Source of the DNA: Methanosuratincolales archaeon
GTDB lineage: Archaea; Thermoproteota; Methanomethylicia; Methanomethylicales; Methanomethylicaceae
NCBI GenBank assembly: GCA_014361445.1
Contig: JACIVQ010000010.1
Location: 1 to 36,732 of the forward strand
DNA: 36,732 nucleotides
Direction of reading: 5' to 3'
Notes under the pieces: generated by a model
Told to the model about the DNA's origin: nothing
The model's input: the letters and a program-made list of their open reading frames with translations, nothing else
Databases searched by the model: none
Translations under genes and position numbers: made by a program
Shown: piece after piece, positions 25,616-34,501 of the stretch
Position numbering within the stretch: position 1 is the first letter of the stretch
Layout of the letters: every line of letters begins with the position of its first letter

Positions 25616-25759
25616 ATGGGTGATGATTTTGTTGAGCAAATAAAGTTTTTGTACGAGTCTAAAAGGTCTGAAATTAAAAAGGAGATTAATGAATCTCTCA
25701 TTAAGCTATCAAAAAGAATTGAAGAGAAGAAAGACGAAATATATAAGGAAGTTTTATAA
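25616..25759 (+). CDS. 47-aa helical protein inside the ATP synthase operon, function unknown
   Basis: Too short for the ORF track. The product starts 'MGDDFVEQIKFLYESKRSEI' and is almost entirely charged helix (K/E/I rich, 'KLSKRIEEKKDEIYKEVL'), suitable for a short coiled coil. Its ATG lies 3 bases after the atpD stop, with a weak GGTGT site 10 bases upstream, and it fills the space before atpK. No membrane segment is present. Codon use and exact packing suggest a real gene. It could be an accessory stalk piece related to subunits E/H, or an assembly factor; neither is shown by sequence. Confidence 0.65.
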   Translation: MGDDFVEQIKFLYESKRSEIKKEINESLIKLSKRIEEKKDEIYKEVL

Positions 25760-26170
<411 letters not shown>

Positions 26171-26184
26171 TCTGGGTGTCTTTG

Positions 26185-28098
26185 ATGTTGCGCCCAGAGC
26201 GGATGTCGAAGACTACCTTACTTTTCTTAAAAAGCGACACAGAAGAGGTACTGGATTCTCTTAACAAGCAAGGTGCCTTCCACATAACTATTAAAAGTGG
26301 TGATACAACATCCGATGTTTTGAGTAGGGTCTCTACCCTAATGAATCGAATTGATGTCCTGATTGAGCAATCTAGGGCGATCTCCGGACTGTCCGAACTA
26401 CCCTCCCCACAAATTTTTCCGTTCGAAGCACATGACTGGCCCTCTTTTTTACAAGCTGTAGAAAAAGAAGTCGAGGGTTATGAAAACAGGATTAAAGAAA
26501 TTGATCTCTCTATAAAAACCGAGGAGAGGTTTAAATCCTTTATCAGCCTATGGTCTCCATTTATTGAGGGATTAAAAAAAACATTATCCATCGAAACATT
26601 CCCCGCTTTTAAAAGACTTTCTTTTCTAACCTTGTACCAGAAAGAACTCCGCCCCACACCCCTCTCTTTATTGCTCCCACACCCATCTCTGGTGCTGACC
26701 GTCGCCTCAAAACCTGCAATGGTTTTAGTAGTTTTTCTCAAAGAAGATTTTGATAAAATAAGACGCGCAGCAGAAGAGGCTGGCTACGCTCAGATGCCTA
26801 TCTTAGAGGACATGCCTGAAGACTTTAAAGAGATACCAAAGGTAATGGAATCTGCTGAAAAAAAGCTAAAAGAGCTATCTTTAAAGAACGAAGAATTTCG
26901 GCGCTCATTTATGGCCTCATTACCTAGGCTGCTTTATCTCAAGGGGCTTTTGTCCGATGCCAATTCTTTAATTACAATAAGAGAAGGCGCCACTTTTGAG
27001 AAGCGATGGATGATCCTTGAGGGGTATGTCCCTAGCAAGAATTTACCATCTTTAATTAGTGATCTCCAAGCTCGTGTCAATGGACGCATAGTCTTCTCTT
27101 CAAAAGAGGAGCACTCGTCCTCACAAGTACCGGTCATGTTTAGGTACCCAAAGTTCTTTAAATTATTTGAAAGCATCACGAACCTATACGGCACCCCATC
27201 TTATACCGAATTGAACCCGACGCCGATTCTGGCAATCACTTTCCCCTTCTTCTTTGGCCTCATGTTTGGAGATCTAGGTCATGGTTTGATGTTGGCTGCT
27301 TTGGGCTTTATCTTCTATAGATACACCAAATCCCTATCTAAGATCGGCATATTCCTAATGATCTGTGGGATTGCTGGCGCGATTGTTGGTGCTGCACTCT
27401 ATGGCGAAGCCTTTGGAAAACACATAGGTTACCACACTGTATTTTCTCCTGGAGAAGATCTGATGTCTCTTTTCAAATTCTCGCTCTACATAGGAGTGGC
27501 CCAGATCTCTTTGGGCCTAGCCCTCCTGATAATTAACAACTTGATACAAAAAAAGAAGGCAGACGCATTTCTAGTCAATGTACCAAAACTGCTTTTGTAC
27601 CTTCTTTTCATGTACGTCGTTTTCAATTTCGGCCTTAACATAAACCAGTGGTTCACCGGTCCAATTTTCTACATACTCGGTCCAGCAATCTTTATGTTAA
27701 TTGGCAAACCTATATGGGCGCTCATAAAACACGGTAGGAAGGAGTTTCTATCTGTCTTCGGAGAAATTGGATTCGAAGTGTTCGACACTATGATCCGTTT
27801 CGTCTCGAATACAGTATCATATCTGAGGATCTTCGCCATGGTAATGGCCCACATTCAACTAACTGCAGTATTTTACAGCCTTGGTACTATAGCTGGCGAA
27901 GGGATGGTGGGGATGATCTTCTCTGCTATAATGGCCGCCCTCGGCAATATCTTTGTTGTGTTGCTAGAGGGGGTTTTGGTTCTAGCACAGGACCTGAGGC
28001 TTCACTTCTATGAGTGGTTCAGCAAATTCTACGAGGACGGCGGTGTCAGATTTTCGCCATTTAGGCTAACATTTGGAGTGCCTATCATTAAAAGATAG
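26185..28098 (+). CDS. atpI: A-type ATP synthase membrane subunit I (a subunit)
   Basis: Subunit I is the membrane stator next to the K ring. The 637-aa protein has a soluble N-terminal half that grips the peripheral stalks (coiled-coil helices about 90-120 and 215-250) and a C-terminal half with about eight membrane helices. 'FGLMFGDLGHGLML' and 'SNTVSYLRIFAMVMAH' are diagnostic; the arginine of the latter (about residue 549) is the essential one facing the ring. The start at 26185 is chosen over the GTG at 26149, which lies inside atpK; GGTG precedes it by 6 bases. It ends the + strand cluster, 9 bases from the converging atpC. Confidence 0.95.
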   Translation: MLRPERMSKTTLLFLKSDTEEVLDSLNKQGAFHITIKSGDTTSDVLSRVSTLMNRIDVLIEQSRAISGLSELPSPQIFPFEAHDWPSFLQAVEKEVEGYENRIKEIDLSIKTEERFKSFISLWSPFIEGLKKTLSIETFPAFKRLSFLTLYQKELRPTPLSLLLPHPSLVLTVASKPAMVLVVFLKEDFDKIRRAAEEAGYAQMPILEDMPEDFKEIPKVMESAEKKLKELSLKNEEFRRSFMASLPRLLYLKGLLSDANSLITIREGATFEKRWMILEGYVPSKNLPSLISDLQARVNGRIVFSSKEEHSSSQVPVMFRYPKFFKLFESITNLYGTPSYTELNPTPILAITFPFFFGLMFGDLGHGLMLAALGFIFYRYTKSLSKIGIFLMICGIAGAIVGAALYGEAFGKHIGYHTVFSPGEDLMSLFKFSLYIGVAQISLGLALLIINNLIQKKKADAFLVNVPKLLLYLLFMYVVFNFGLNINQWFTGPIFYILGPAIFMLIGKPIWALIKHGRKEFLSVFGEIGFEVFDTMIRFVSNTVSYLRIFAMVMAHIQLTAVFYSLGTIAGEGMVGMIFSAIMAALGNIFVVLLEGVLVLAQDLRLHFYEWFSKFYEDGGVRFSPFRLTFGVPIIKR

Positions 28099-28107
28099 GA
28101 TAAAAAC

Positions 28108-29031
28108 TCAAAACAGGAATTCTGATACGATCCTTCTCGGCTCGATCCCTCTGCTTATGCAGTTGGCTATTCTGATTATATTCATAACTTCAGTCTTTTT
28201 GAGCTCAAGATAACCTATAACGGCAGCCAAGTTTGTGTATCCACCATAGTATGCCCTAGTCAAAACCCCCCTTAAATCCCGCTCCAACTCTCTCTCTAGG
28301 GCCCTTAAATCTTCTTGAAATCCTCCACATCCCAAAGCTACAACTGCTTTCTTGACATCAGGAGCTTTAGCGGCTTCCCTTAGGAGTTTATAATTGAAGC
28401 GCCTCCCTTCAGGTATCAAAAGTTCCTCTAAAGCATCTCTTCTTATATCGTTCTTAATGCCCCTTATTATAGTAGTGAGATTAAACTCATCAACCTTCAG
28501 TCCAATGTATTCTGCAAGAACATCTGAAACCCCTTCCTTGCACTTCTTTAAAAACCTTCTCAACTTGAGTAATCTGCACCTTGTAAACGCCGAGACTATC
28601 AGCCCTGGGACTCCATATTTCTGGAAAATTCTCTCACTCTCTTTTATCTCCTCATCAAACCCCATTTGATGAAGTCTTGAGACAATATCTTTGTATTCCT
28701 TCTCCTTTTTTTCCATGAGGGCCTCTATAAGCTCCTGGGAAGCTTTCCCCTCCTCCATTTCCTGTTCCAACAGTCTGAGGATCCCTCCAGCTTTGGGAAG
28801 AACCTCTACAAACTCTTCTACCTCTTTGTGAAGAGCTTCAAACATGGCCTTCTCAAAACCCTCAAAGTTTAACGGCACACTTAAAGTTAGCAGGGATGGG
28901 TAGTCTTCTTTCAATTTATTAGTAATCTCTTTGAGATCTTTCGAGGATGCCAAATCTAGGATCTGCTGCTCAGAGAGGAGTCTTCCCTTCCTTGCGGCTG
29001 CCTTTACTACTGCGTAGGAGACCTCTTCCAA
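28108..29031 (-). CDS. atpC: A-type ATP synthase subunit C
   Basis: Subunit C couples the rotor shaft to the membrane ring. The 307-aa, mostly helical protein shows the family's internal threefold repeat with conserved phrases 'YAVVKAAARKGRLLS', 'LVSAFTRCRLLKLRRFL'-like helices and 'YYGGYTNLAAVIGYLELKKTEVMNI', ending in 'GIEPRRIVSEFLF'. It starts with TTG behind GGAGGA. In most archaea it sits between E and F on the same strand as A and B; here it is on the opposite strand and converges with atpI, leaving 9 bases between the stop codons. Confidence 0.92.
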   Translation of the reverse strand: MEEVSYAVVKAAARKGRLLSEQQILDLASSKDLKEITNKLKEDYPSLLTLSVPLNFEGFEKAMFEALHKEVEEFVEVLPKAGGILRLLEQEMEEGKASQELIEALMEKKEKEYKDIVSRLHQMGFDEEIKESERIFQKYGVPGLIVSAFTRCRLLKLRRFLKKCKEGVSDVLAEYIGLKVDEFNLTTIIRGIKNDIRRDALEELLIPEGRRFNYKLLREAAKAPDVKKAVVALGCGGFQEDLRALERELERDLRGVLTRAYYGGYTNLAAVIGYLELKKTEVMNIIRIANCISRGIEPRRIVSEFLF

Positions 29032-29042
29032 AACTACTCCTC

Positions 29043-29369
29043 CTACGGGATGGTTCTGAACCGTTCCACAGCGACCTTCACAATCTCTTCCACACCTTTC
29101 TCGAGGTTGTTCTCCGCCTTCCTTTTGATGATCTCTCCCTCTTCATAGGATCTCTTCTTTATCTCGGCTGCCTTCCTTTTTGCTTCTTCAATCTTCTCTG
29201 AAAAGACCCTCTCGCCCTCCTTCTGCGCCTCTTCCTCGATCTCCCTCTCAATTTTTTTTGCTTCTTCTTCGGTCCTCCTTACAACCTCGGCCGCAATTTT
29301 TTTACTCTCAGACTCAATAGCATCTGCTTCTTCCTCAACTTTTTTCAGGGCCAGAATTAATCGCTCCAA
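29043..29369 (-). CDS. atpH: A-type ATP synthase subunit H (peripheral stalk)
   Basis: Subunit H pairs with E in the peripheral stalk. The 108-aa protein is one long charged helix with hendecad-like spacing of small and hydrophobic residues ('EAKRKAAEIKKRSYEEGE'), as in AhaH. There is no membrane helix. The TTG start has GGTG 5 bases upstream and begins one base after the trmI stop. It precedes atpC by 11 bases, so trmI, atpH and atpC form an operon separate from the rest of the synthase genes. Confidence 0.85.
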   Translation of the reverse strand: MERLILALKKVEEEADAIESESKKIAAEVVRRTEEEAKKIEREIEEEAQKEGERVFSEKIEEAKRKAAEIKKRSYEEGEIIKRKAENNLEKGVEEIVKVAVERFRTIP

Positions 29370-29370
29370 G

Positions 29371-30135
29371 TCAACACCGCCTCCCTGAGACGATATAGCC
29401 TGTGTGGCCTACCATAATAGTGTCCGGTCTGGTCTCATTGACCTTGACCTTATACCCTCTCATAATCAATTCTACTGCCTTTATATTTATAAACTGCGCT
29501 TTTTCCATTGCATCAACAGTCTTTTCCACCTGGTTTATGGTTGGGCTGAAGCTTACTAACCTGCCTCCGACTCTGAGCGCCTTACGAGCCTCTTCAACAA
29601 CAAGCCAAGGAGTTGCCATATCCAATATCACAGCGTCGACATCCGTCTCGTCTATTCCTTTTGTTATATCCTTGAGCTTAAACTCTACAAACTTTTCTAA
29701 ACCTAAACTCTCCAGATTCTTTTTTGCATTCACTTGGAAATCCTCCCTAACTTCATAGGTGTATACTTTGCCGTTTGGTCTAACCATGTTTGCCAGATAG
29801 CTGGTCAATGCACCACTACCAGTCCCACACTCCACTACCCTAGAACCTGATCTTACATTTGCGATTAAAGCTATGTATGCCATATCTTTTGGGTATATAA
29901 TCTGGGTCTTCCGTGCTATTTTTTCCAAATGATCCAAATAATCTGCAGGAAGGATCTTCAAGGCTACCCCCAAGCTCGTCAAAACTTCTGAGCCATAGGG
30001 TTTTCCTATTAGGTCTTCGATGTTTATAATGCCTTTATGTGTGTGAAACTTCTTGCCCCTCTCAACCTTCAATATCCAGCTCTTGCGGTCATTCAAATAA
30101 AGGAGGACTTCATCTCCCTCTGCCACCAAATCCAT
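29371..30135 (-). CDS. trmI: tRNA (adenine-57/58-N1)-methyltransferase TrmI
   Basis: Archaeal TrmI methylates A57 and A58 in the T-loop of tRNA, which stabilises tRNA at high temperature. A small N-terminal beta domain ('EGDEVLLYLNDRKSWILKV') is followed by a Rossmann methyltransferase domain with the SAM motif 'VVECGTGSGALTSYLA' and catalytic-region 'VDAVILDMATPW'. The track starts at a TTG (30177), but the ATG at 30135, 14 codons later, fits the family start and has GGTGAT 4 bases upstream; this gives 254 aa. It heads the operon with atpH and atpC. The function has no link to ATP synthesis beyond shared transcription. Confidence 0.92.
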   Translation of the reverse strand: MDLVAEGDEVLLYLNDRKSWILKVERGKKFHTHKGIINIEDLIGKPYGSEVLTSLGVALKILPADYLDHLEKIARKTQIIYPKDMAYIALIANVRSGSRVVECGTGSGALTSYLANMVRPNGKVYTYEVREDFQVNAKKNLESLGLEKFVEFKLKDITKGIDETDVDAVILDMATPWLVVEEARKALRVGGRLVSFSPTINQVEKTVDAMEKAQFINIKAVELIMRGYKVKVNETRPDTIMVGHTGYIVSGRRC

Positions 30136-30250
30136 AAATATCACCAAATTTGGAGTAGTCTTCTTTTTTCCCTTCAATTGATTTCATTCAAATCCCCTAC
30201 AAATCAACGGACTCGGAATTGATATCAACCCTCTATTGAACGTTCAAAAT

Positions 30251-30300
30251 AATAAGAGTTGTCGCCTCGACAGCAACCAAATTGAATCAAAACTCTTATT
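30251..30300. promoter_or_regulatory. divergent promoter region with 10-bp inverted repeat
   Basis: AATAAGAGTT (30251-30260) and AACTCTTATT (30291-30300) are perfect inverted copies 30 bases apart. Each half includes a TATA-like CTTATT, one facing trmI (CTCTTATTATTTT on the - strand) and one facing the CoA-transferase (CTCTTATTTAT on the + strand). The spacer contains GTCGcctCGAC. The simplest reading is two back-to-back promoters of the same type; a shared operator is also possible. Confidence 0.5.
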
Positions 30301-30341
30301 TATGGGATTATGTTTTGCTCACACTGTAGGAGTGATTAACC

Positions 30342-31544
30342 TTGCAGAGACCGTTAGAAGGAATACGTGTTTTAAGTGTGACTGGCGCCCTCTTTGGACC
30401 CTACTGCGGGATGCTCTTGGCAGACTTAGGTGCCGAGGTCATAAAAGTTGAACGCCCAGTTTATGGAGATATGAATAGAGAATGGGGCCCATTCTTCCCT
30501 AACGTTCAGGGCCCTGACAAGAGTGGATACTTTGTAAGCATCCACAGGAACCACAAAGGCATAACGCTGAATCTGAAGAATCCAAAAGCGAAAGAGATAC
30601 TAAAGGAGCTAGTTAAAAAGAGCGACGTCCTTATTGAGAACTTCAAGCCAGGGACCTTGGACGAATGGGGCATTGGTTACGAGGAGCTCAAGAAAGTAAA
30701 TCCACGCCTGATTTACGCTTGCGGGTCTGGATTCGGTCACTATGGTCCTTACAGTCAATGGCCGAGCTACGACATCATCGGTCAGGCCATGGGTGGCTTT
30801 ATGGATCTGAACGGGTGGCCCGACAAACCGCCATGCAGAGCAGGATCATCGATAGGCGATATCATAGCCGGAATGTTTCTCTGCATAGGCATACTCGCTG
30901 CCCTCAGGTACAGAGACATCACAGGGAAGGGTCAAAAGATCGACGTTGCACAGATGGACTCCATGATTGCGGTTTTGGAGAACGCAGTAATACGCTACAC
31001 ACTGGAGGGCAAACCACCGACCAGAATTGGAGCAAAGCACCCCACCATAACCCCCTTCGACGTCTTCAAGGCTAAGGACGGGTATGTAGTCATAGCGGTG
31101 GGCAACGAGGCAATATGGAAGAGATTCTGCACAGCGATAGGTAAGCCAGAATGGATTGATGACCCGAGGTTCGCCACAAACCAACTCAGGTGCAAGAACG
31201 AATCCATACTGAAGTCCCTCATCGAGGAGTGGACGCAGGACAAGACCCGATGGGACATAGCCAAGCTACTTCTATCACATGACATACCCTCCGCCCCGGT
31301 GTATAACGTGGCCGAGGCTGTGGAGGATCCGCACACCAAGGCAAGAGAGATGATCGTAGAGGTCGAGCAGCCACAGTATGGTAAAGTCAGGATAGCGGGT
31401 TGCCCAATAAAGTTCTCAGAGACTCCGATAAAAGTCTTCAAGCCTGCTCCATTGCTCGGACAACACACTGAAGAGGTCCTCACAAGTCTTCTGGGATACA
31501 CGAAAGATCAGATAGAGGCTCTGAGGAGAGAGGGTGCAATATAA
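30342..31544 (+). CDS. family III CoA-transferase (CaiB/BaiF type)
   Basis: These enzymes move CoA between carboxylic acids through an aspartyl thioester. The 400-aa protein shows the family start 'PLEGIRVLSVTGALFGPYCG', the CoA-binding 'GADVIKVE'-like 'LGAEVIKVERP', 'KGITLNLKNPKAKEILKELV' and 'SDVLIENFKPGTL'. The probable catalytic aspartate lies in 'KIDVAQMDSMIAV' (about residue 206). Substrates cannot be told from sequence. The TTG start has GGAGTGAT 6 bases upstream. Codon choice (AAG, GAC, AAC, ATA) is strongly biased, like that of the S-layer genes, suggesting high expression. birA follows 26 bases later. Confidence 0.9.
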   Translation: MQRPLEGIRVLSVTGALFGPYCGMLLADLGAEVIKVERPVYGDMNREWGPFFPNVQGPDKSGYFVSIHRNHKGITLNLKNPKAKEILKELVKKSDVLIENFKPGTLDEWGIGYEELKKVNPRLIYACGSGFGHYGPYSQWPSYDIIGQAMGGFMDLNGWPDKPPCRAGSSIGDIIAGMFLCIGILAALRYRDITGKGQKIDVAQMDSMIAVLENAVIRYTLEGKPPTRIGAKHPTITPFDVFKAKDGYVVIAVGNEAIWKRFCTAIGKPEWIDDPRFATNQLRCKNESILKSLIEEWTQDKTRWDIAKLLLSHDIPSAPVYNVAEAVEDPHTKAREMIVEVEQPQYGKVRIAGCPIKFSETPIKVFKPAPLLGQHTEEVLTSLLGYTKDQIEALRREGAI

Positions 31545-31570
31545 AAGCACCCCCACCTCATGGATTTTTT

Positions 31571-32533
31571 GTGGTTGGCTTGTCCAATCGAATCGACGAG
31601 CTCTTAACCGCCGGCTCTTTCATCTCAGGTCAAAAGATTGCGAAAGAGTTTGGAGTGAGTAGGACAGCAGTTTTCAAGAGAGTGCAACAACTCAGAAAAC
31701 TTGGATACTGCATAGAGGGTGTGCAAAAGAAAGGCTACCGGCTTGTGCCAAGGTTTGACGGCCTACTACCACTCGAGATAAAGGTCAGATTAAAGACTAA
31801 GATTTTTGGCAAAGAGGTCATAACTCTGGACTCAGTAGATTCGACTCAAGCTTGCTTAAATAAACTCGCTGAAAAAGGCGCCCCTGAAGGCACCTTAGTT
31901 CTGGCTCTGGAGCAGACCCATGGGAGGGGCAGGATGAATAGGTCTTGGTCATCCCCGAGAGGAGGTCTCTGGTTCAGCCTGCTCCTACGCCCTTCCATCC
32001 CTCCTATGGAGCTTCACAAATTGACCCTACTCTTTGGCGTCGCTATCGTAGCATCCTTAAAGCCATTTGGAATCAATGCGACTTTAAAGTGGCCAAACGA
32101 CGTCCTTGTAGAGCGGAGAAAGCTGTGCGGTATACTCCTTGAAGCCTCAACAGAGGCGGATCGCGTGGGGCACGTTATCGCGGGCATAGGCATAAATGCT
32201 AACAACTCGTTCGCTGACTTACCAAGCGAAATACGCAACTCTGCGGTCTCTATGCGTGACATCCTTGGCACCAAAATAGATAGGGCTGAGTTGTTGTGTG
32301 GGATTTTAAAATACTCGGAAGATCTATACCTAGAGGCTTCAGAAAAGGGCTTCTCAAAGATCCTATCACTCTGGCGCACCAGCTCCTGCACGCTTGGACA
32401 GAGGGTTGAGGTCTTATTACCAGACGGGATTTTAAGTGGACTCGCAGTTGATATAGATGAAGATGGGTACCTAGTGGTCAAGTACCATGGCGGTCTTAAA
32501 AAGATATACTCCGGCGATATCATTCTCCTTTGA
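31571..32533 (+). CDS. birA: biotin-[acetyl-CoA-carboxylase] ligase with N-terminal HTH (BirA type)
   Basis: BirA attaches biotin to carboxyl-carrier proteins; versions with a DNA-binding domain also repress biotin genes. The 320-aa protein has a winged HTH (about 1-60, 'ISGQKIAKEFGVSRTAVFKR'), a catalytic domain with 'GRGRMNRSWSSPRGGLWFS' (about 117-135) and 'KWPNDVLVERRKLCGILLE' with the catalytic lysine (about 173), and a C-terminal SH3-like domain ending 'KKIYSGDIILL'. It is thus a bifunctional, group II-type enzyme. The start is a GTG with weak ribosome site. It may be co-transcribed with the CoA-transferase, but no biotin-dependent enzyme lies in the window. Confidence 0.93.
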   Translation: MVGLSNRIDELLTAGSFISGQKIAKEFGVSRTAVFKRVQQLRKLGYCIEGVQKKGYRLVPRFDGLLPLEIKVRLKTKIFGKEVITLDSVDSTQACLNKLAEKGAPEGTLVLALEQTHGRGRMNRSWSSPRGGLWFSLLLRPSIPPMELHKLTLLFGVAIVASLKPFGINATLKWPNDVLVERRKLCGILLEASTEADRVGHVIAGIGINANNSFADLPSEIRNSAVSMRDILGTKIDRAELLCGILKYSEDLYLEASEKGFSKILSLWRTSSCTLGQRVEVLLPDGILSGLAVDIDEDGYLVVKYHGGLKKIYSGDIILL

Positions 32534-32535
32534 TG

Positions 32536-33762
32536 TTAGACTCCCTTTGTTAGACTCTTGTCAATGATGAAAAGCCTTCTTCTTATCTCTGCCTGTAAGT
32601 TCTCCGGCAGCCCAGGTAGCCCTGGGTCTAAGAACCCCTTTACTAAGATGCTTATCGCCTCGTCAGGCGGTATTCCCCTGGACATGATGTAATGGAGCTG
32701 TTCCTCTTGGAGCTTCCCTATGGCTGCCTCGTGGGAGAGTTCAGTATCCGAATGTTCGGCAATCAGTTCGGGTATGGCTGTTATGGACGCAGTTGGGCAG
32801 AGGATCATTCCCCTACACTCTAGGTGCCCTTTGGTATCCCTGCTCTGGCCGATTATCTGACCCCTGTTATAAACTTTAGAAGTCCCAGTGGCGACTACCT
32901 TGAATACCGATTCTCCCGAGCTCCCTTCTTCCATTAGTATGATTCTGTTTCCAAGGTCTATTATGGAATCCTTGCTCGCATATATTATGGAGTTGAATTT
33001 TGCCTTTGCCCCCCTTCCCAGCAGATATACTGTTGGGTATGTTTGTATATCTCGGACAGGTTTGATGAGCACATAATTTGATATGAAAACCCCTCCTTCC
33101 TCAACAATCGCACCCGTCCTAGGTCTAACGTAAGTCTCCTCTCCCCAGCTATGTATCATTGTAAAAATAACTTTGGCATTCTTCTTCACGTAAAATTCTG
33201 TTATTCCTAAATGTGCTGCTCTCTTGGCTCTATCCCCTACGGTACATCCCGTAACAATATTGATCTCTGACCCTTCCTCGGCTATAATTATGTTATGTGG
33301 TGCCTGAAGAAGTCCTTCGGAGTCGATAAAAAGGCATGCCTGTACTGGTTGCGTTATCTTCTCATTTGCTAATGCCCTTATGAAATAACCTTTTGTCCTG
33401 TTGAGTTCTGCAGTTGCGGTATACTTGTCCTGCTCTACGGATAGGGCCTTCCAGTAGTACTGCCTTAACCAATCGTACTTCGAGAGGGCATCATCAATCG
33501 GCATTAGCTCTAGACCTTTTATCCTAGACGCAAGTTGCGATAGAATGACCGAATGATCGAGCTGAAAATAGATGCCGCTTTTTTTCTCCGACAGTTCTAT
33601 TCCCACTTCAAGCGCTTTGTCGGGCGCGTCGTCTGGAATGGCATCTCTTGAAACAGCTTGCCCAGTAAATCTGCTAAGGTCAACGTCGTTTCCAAATGGT
33701 GCTTTCTTGTTCAGTGCCTCCATAGCCCTTAGTTTGAACTTCTCCCGCCAGCCCTCATCCAC
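32536..33762 (-). CDS. sufB: Fe-S cluster assembly scaffold SufB/SufD family
   Basis: SufB-type proteins build Fe-S clusters together with the ATPase SufC. The 408-aa protein has the parallel beta-helix core typical of the family ('AHLGITEFYVKKNAKVIFTM', 'GEETYVRPRTGAIVEEGGVF') and the C-terminal block 'HLECRGMILCPTASITAIPEL ... SHEAAIGKL', containing conserved Cys, Glu and His residues. It is shorter than bacterial SufB and is the only SufB/D gene here, so it probably forms a homodimer, as proposed for minimal archaeal SufBC systems. Its start overlaps sufC by 8 bases. Fe-S supply matters here because the hydrogenase cluster alone encodes 16 ferredoxin-type cluster motifs. Confidence 0.9.
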   Translation of the reverse strand: MDEGWREKFKLRAMEALNKKAPFGNDVDLSRFTGQAVSRDAIPDDAPDKALEVGIELSEKKSGIYFQLDHSVILSQLASRIKGLELMPIDDALSKYDWLRQYYWKALSVEQDKYTATAELNRTKGYFIRALANEKITQPVQACLFIDSEGLLQAPHNIIIAEEGSEINIVTGCTVGDRAKRAAHLGITEFYVKKNAKVIFTMIHSWGEETYVRPRTGAIVEEGGVFISNYVLIKPVRDIQTYPTVYLLGRGAKAKFNSIIYASKDSIIDLGNRIILMEEGSSGESVFKVVATGTSKVYNRGQIIGQSRDTKGHLECRGMILCPTASITAIPELIAEHSDTELSHEAAIGKLQEEQLHYIMSRGIPPDEAISILVKGFLDPGLPGLPENLQAEIRRRLFIIDKSLTKGV

Positions 33763-34501
33763 TTGCTGTCGCCCCCTTTATCAGCGCCTCATAGCCTAGG
33801 GCCTCTATTTTCGGTATCAACTCCTCGTAGGATCCACTCAAAACTATCCTTCCATTGGACATTATGTGAACTTTATTTGGTTTTAGGTACTGGAGTATGT
33901 GTCTGTGGTGGGTTATCACTATAGCTGAACATCTGTTGGCCTCGAGATACTCTCTCAGGGAGCCCCCTAGGATCCTGAGCGAATCTATATCCACTCCGCT
34001 GTCTATCTCGTCCAGAATAATCAGTTTCGGTCTCATGGCAAATATCTGGGCCAACTCGCTTCTCTTCCTCTCCCCCCCGGAGAAACCAACATTTAACTCC
34101 CTATCCATGTAAAGTGAGGGCTCCATGTTGACCTTCCGAAGGATCATCTCAACAAACCCGGTGTCCGATTTCGAAGTCCATGGGTTTATTCCACCCGCCA
34201 GAGCGATCATATCCTTAAGCTTTATGCCCCTGATAGCAGGCGGGGATTGGAAGGCGATAGCAAGTCCTGCCTTTGCCCTCTCGTGAATTGCCCTATATGT
34301 AATATCCTCTCCTCTAAAAATTATCCTCCCCTTAGTTATGTTGTATTGTGGGAAACCTGCGAGTGTTAAGGCGAGAGTAGTCTTCCCCGAAGCGTTGTGA
34401 CCCATTATTGCTACTACCTCTCCCTCATCCACGGTGAGATTAACTCCCCTGAGGACCTCTCTATTATCTATCGATACGTACAGGCCTTGAACTTCAAGCA
34501 T
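33755..34501 (-). CDS. sufC: Fe-S cluster assembly ATPase SufC
   Basis: SufC is the ABC-type ATPase that drives SufB. The start 'MLEVQGLYVSIDNREVLRGV' at 34501 gives 248 aa, the family length; the track's longer frame to 34606 is antisense-free read-through inside the upstream gene. Motifs are Walker A 'GHNASGKTT' (about 34-42), the SufC-specific Q-loop 'AFQSPPAIRGI', signature 'GFSGGERKRSE', Walker B 'LIILDEIDSGVDID' and the H-loop 'VITHHRHIL'. It overlaps the upstream gene by 8 bases and sufB by 8 bases, giving a coupled three-gene operon. Confidence 0.95.
   Translation of the reverse strand: MLEVQGLYVSIDNREVLRGVNLTVDEGEVVAIMGHNASGKTTLALTLAGFPQYNITKGRIIFRGEDITYRAIHERAKAGLAIAFQSPPAIRGIKLKDMIALAGGINPWTSKSDTGFVEMILRKVNMEPSLYMDRELNVGFSGGERKRSELAQIFAMRPKLIILDEIDSGVDIDSLRILGGSLREYLEANRCSAIVITHHRHILQYLKPNKVHIMSNGRIVLSGSYEELIPKIEALGYEALIKGATASG

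Noticed and set aside
30236-30451. 71-aa + strand ORF overlapping the CoA-transferase start
   Set aside because: It spans the promoter repeat and overlaps the transferase in another frame; the TTG at 30342 has a good ribosome site and family match.
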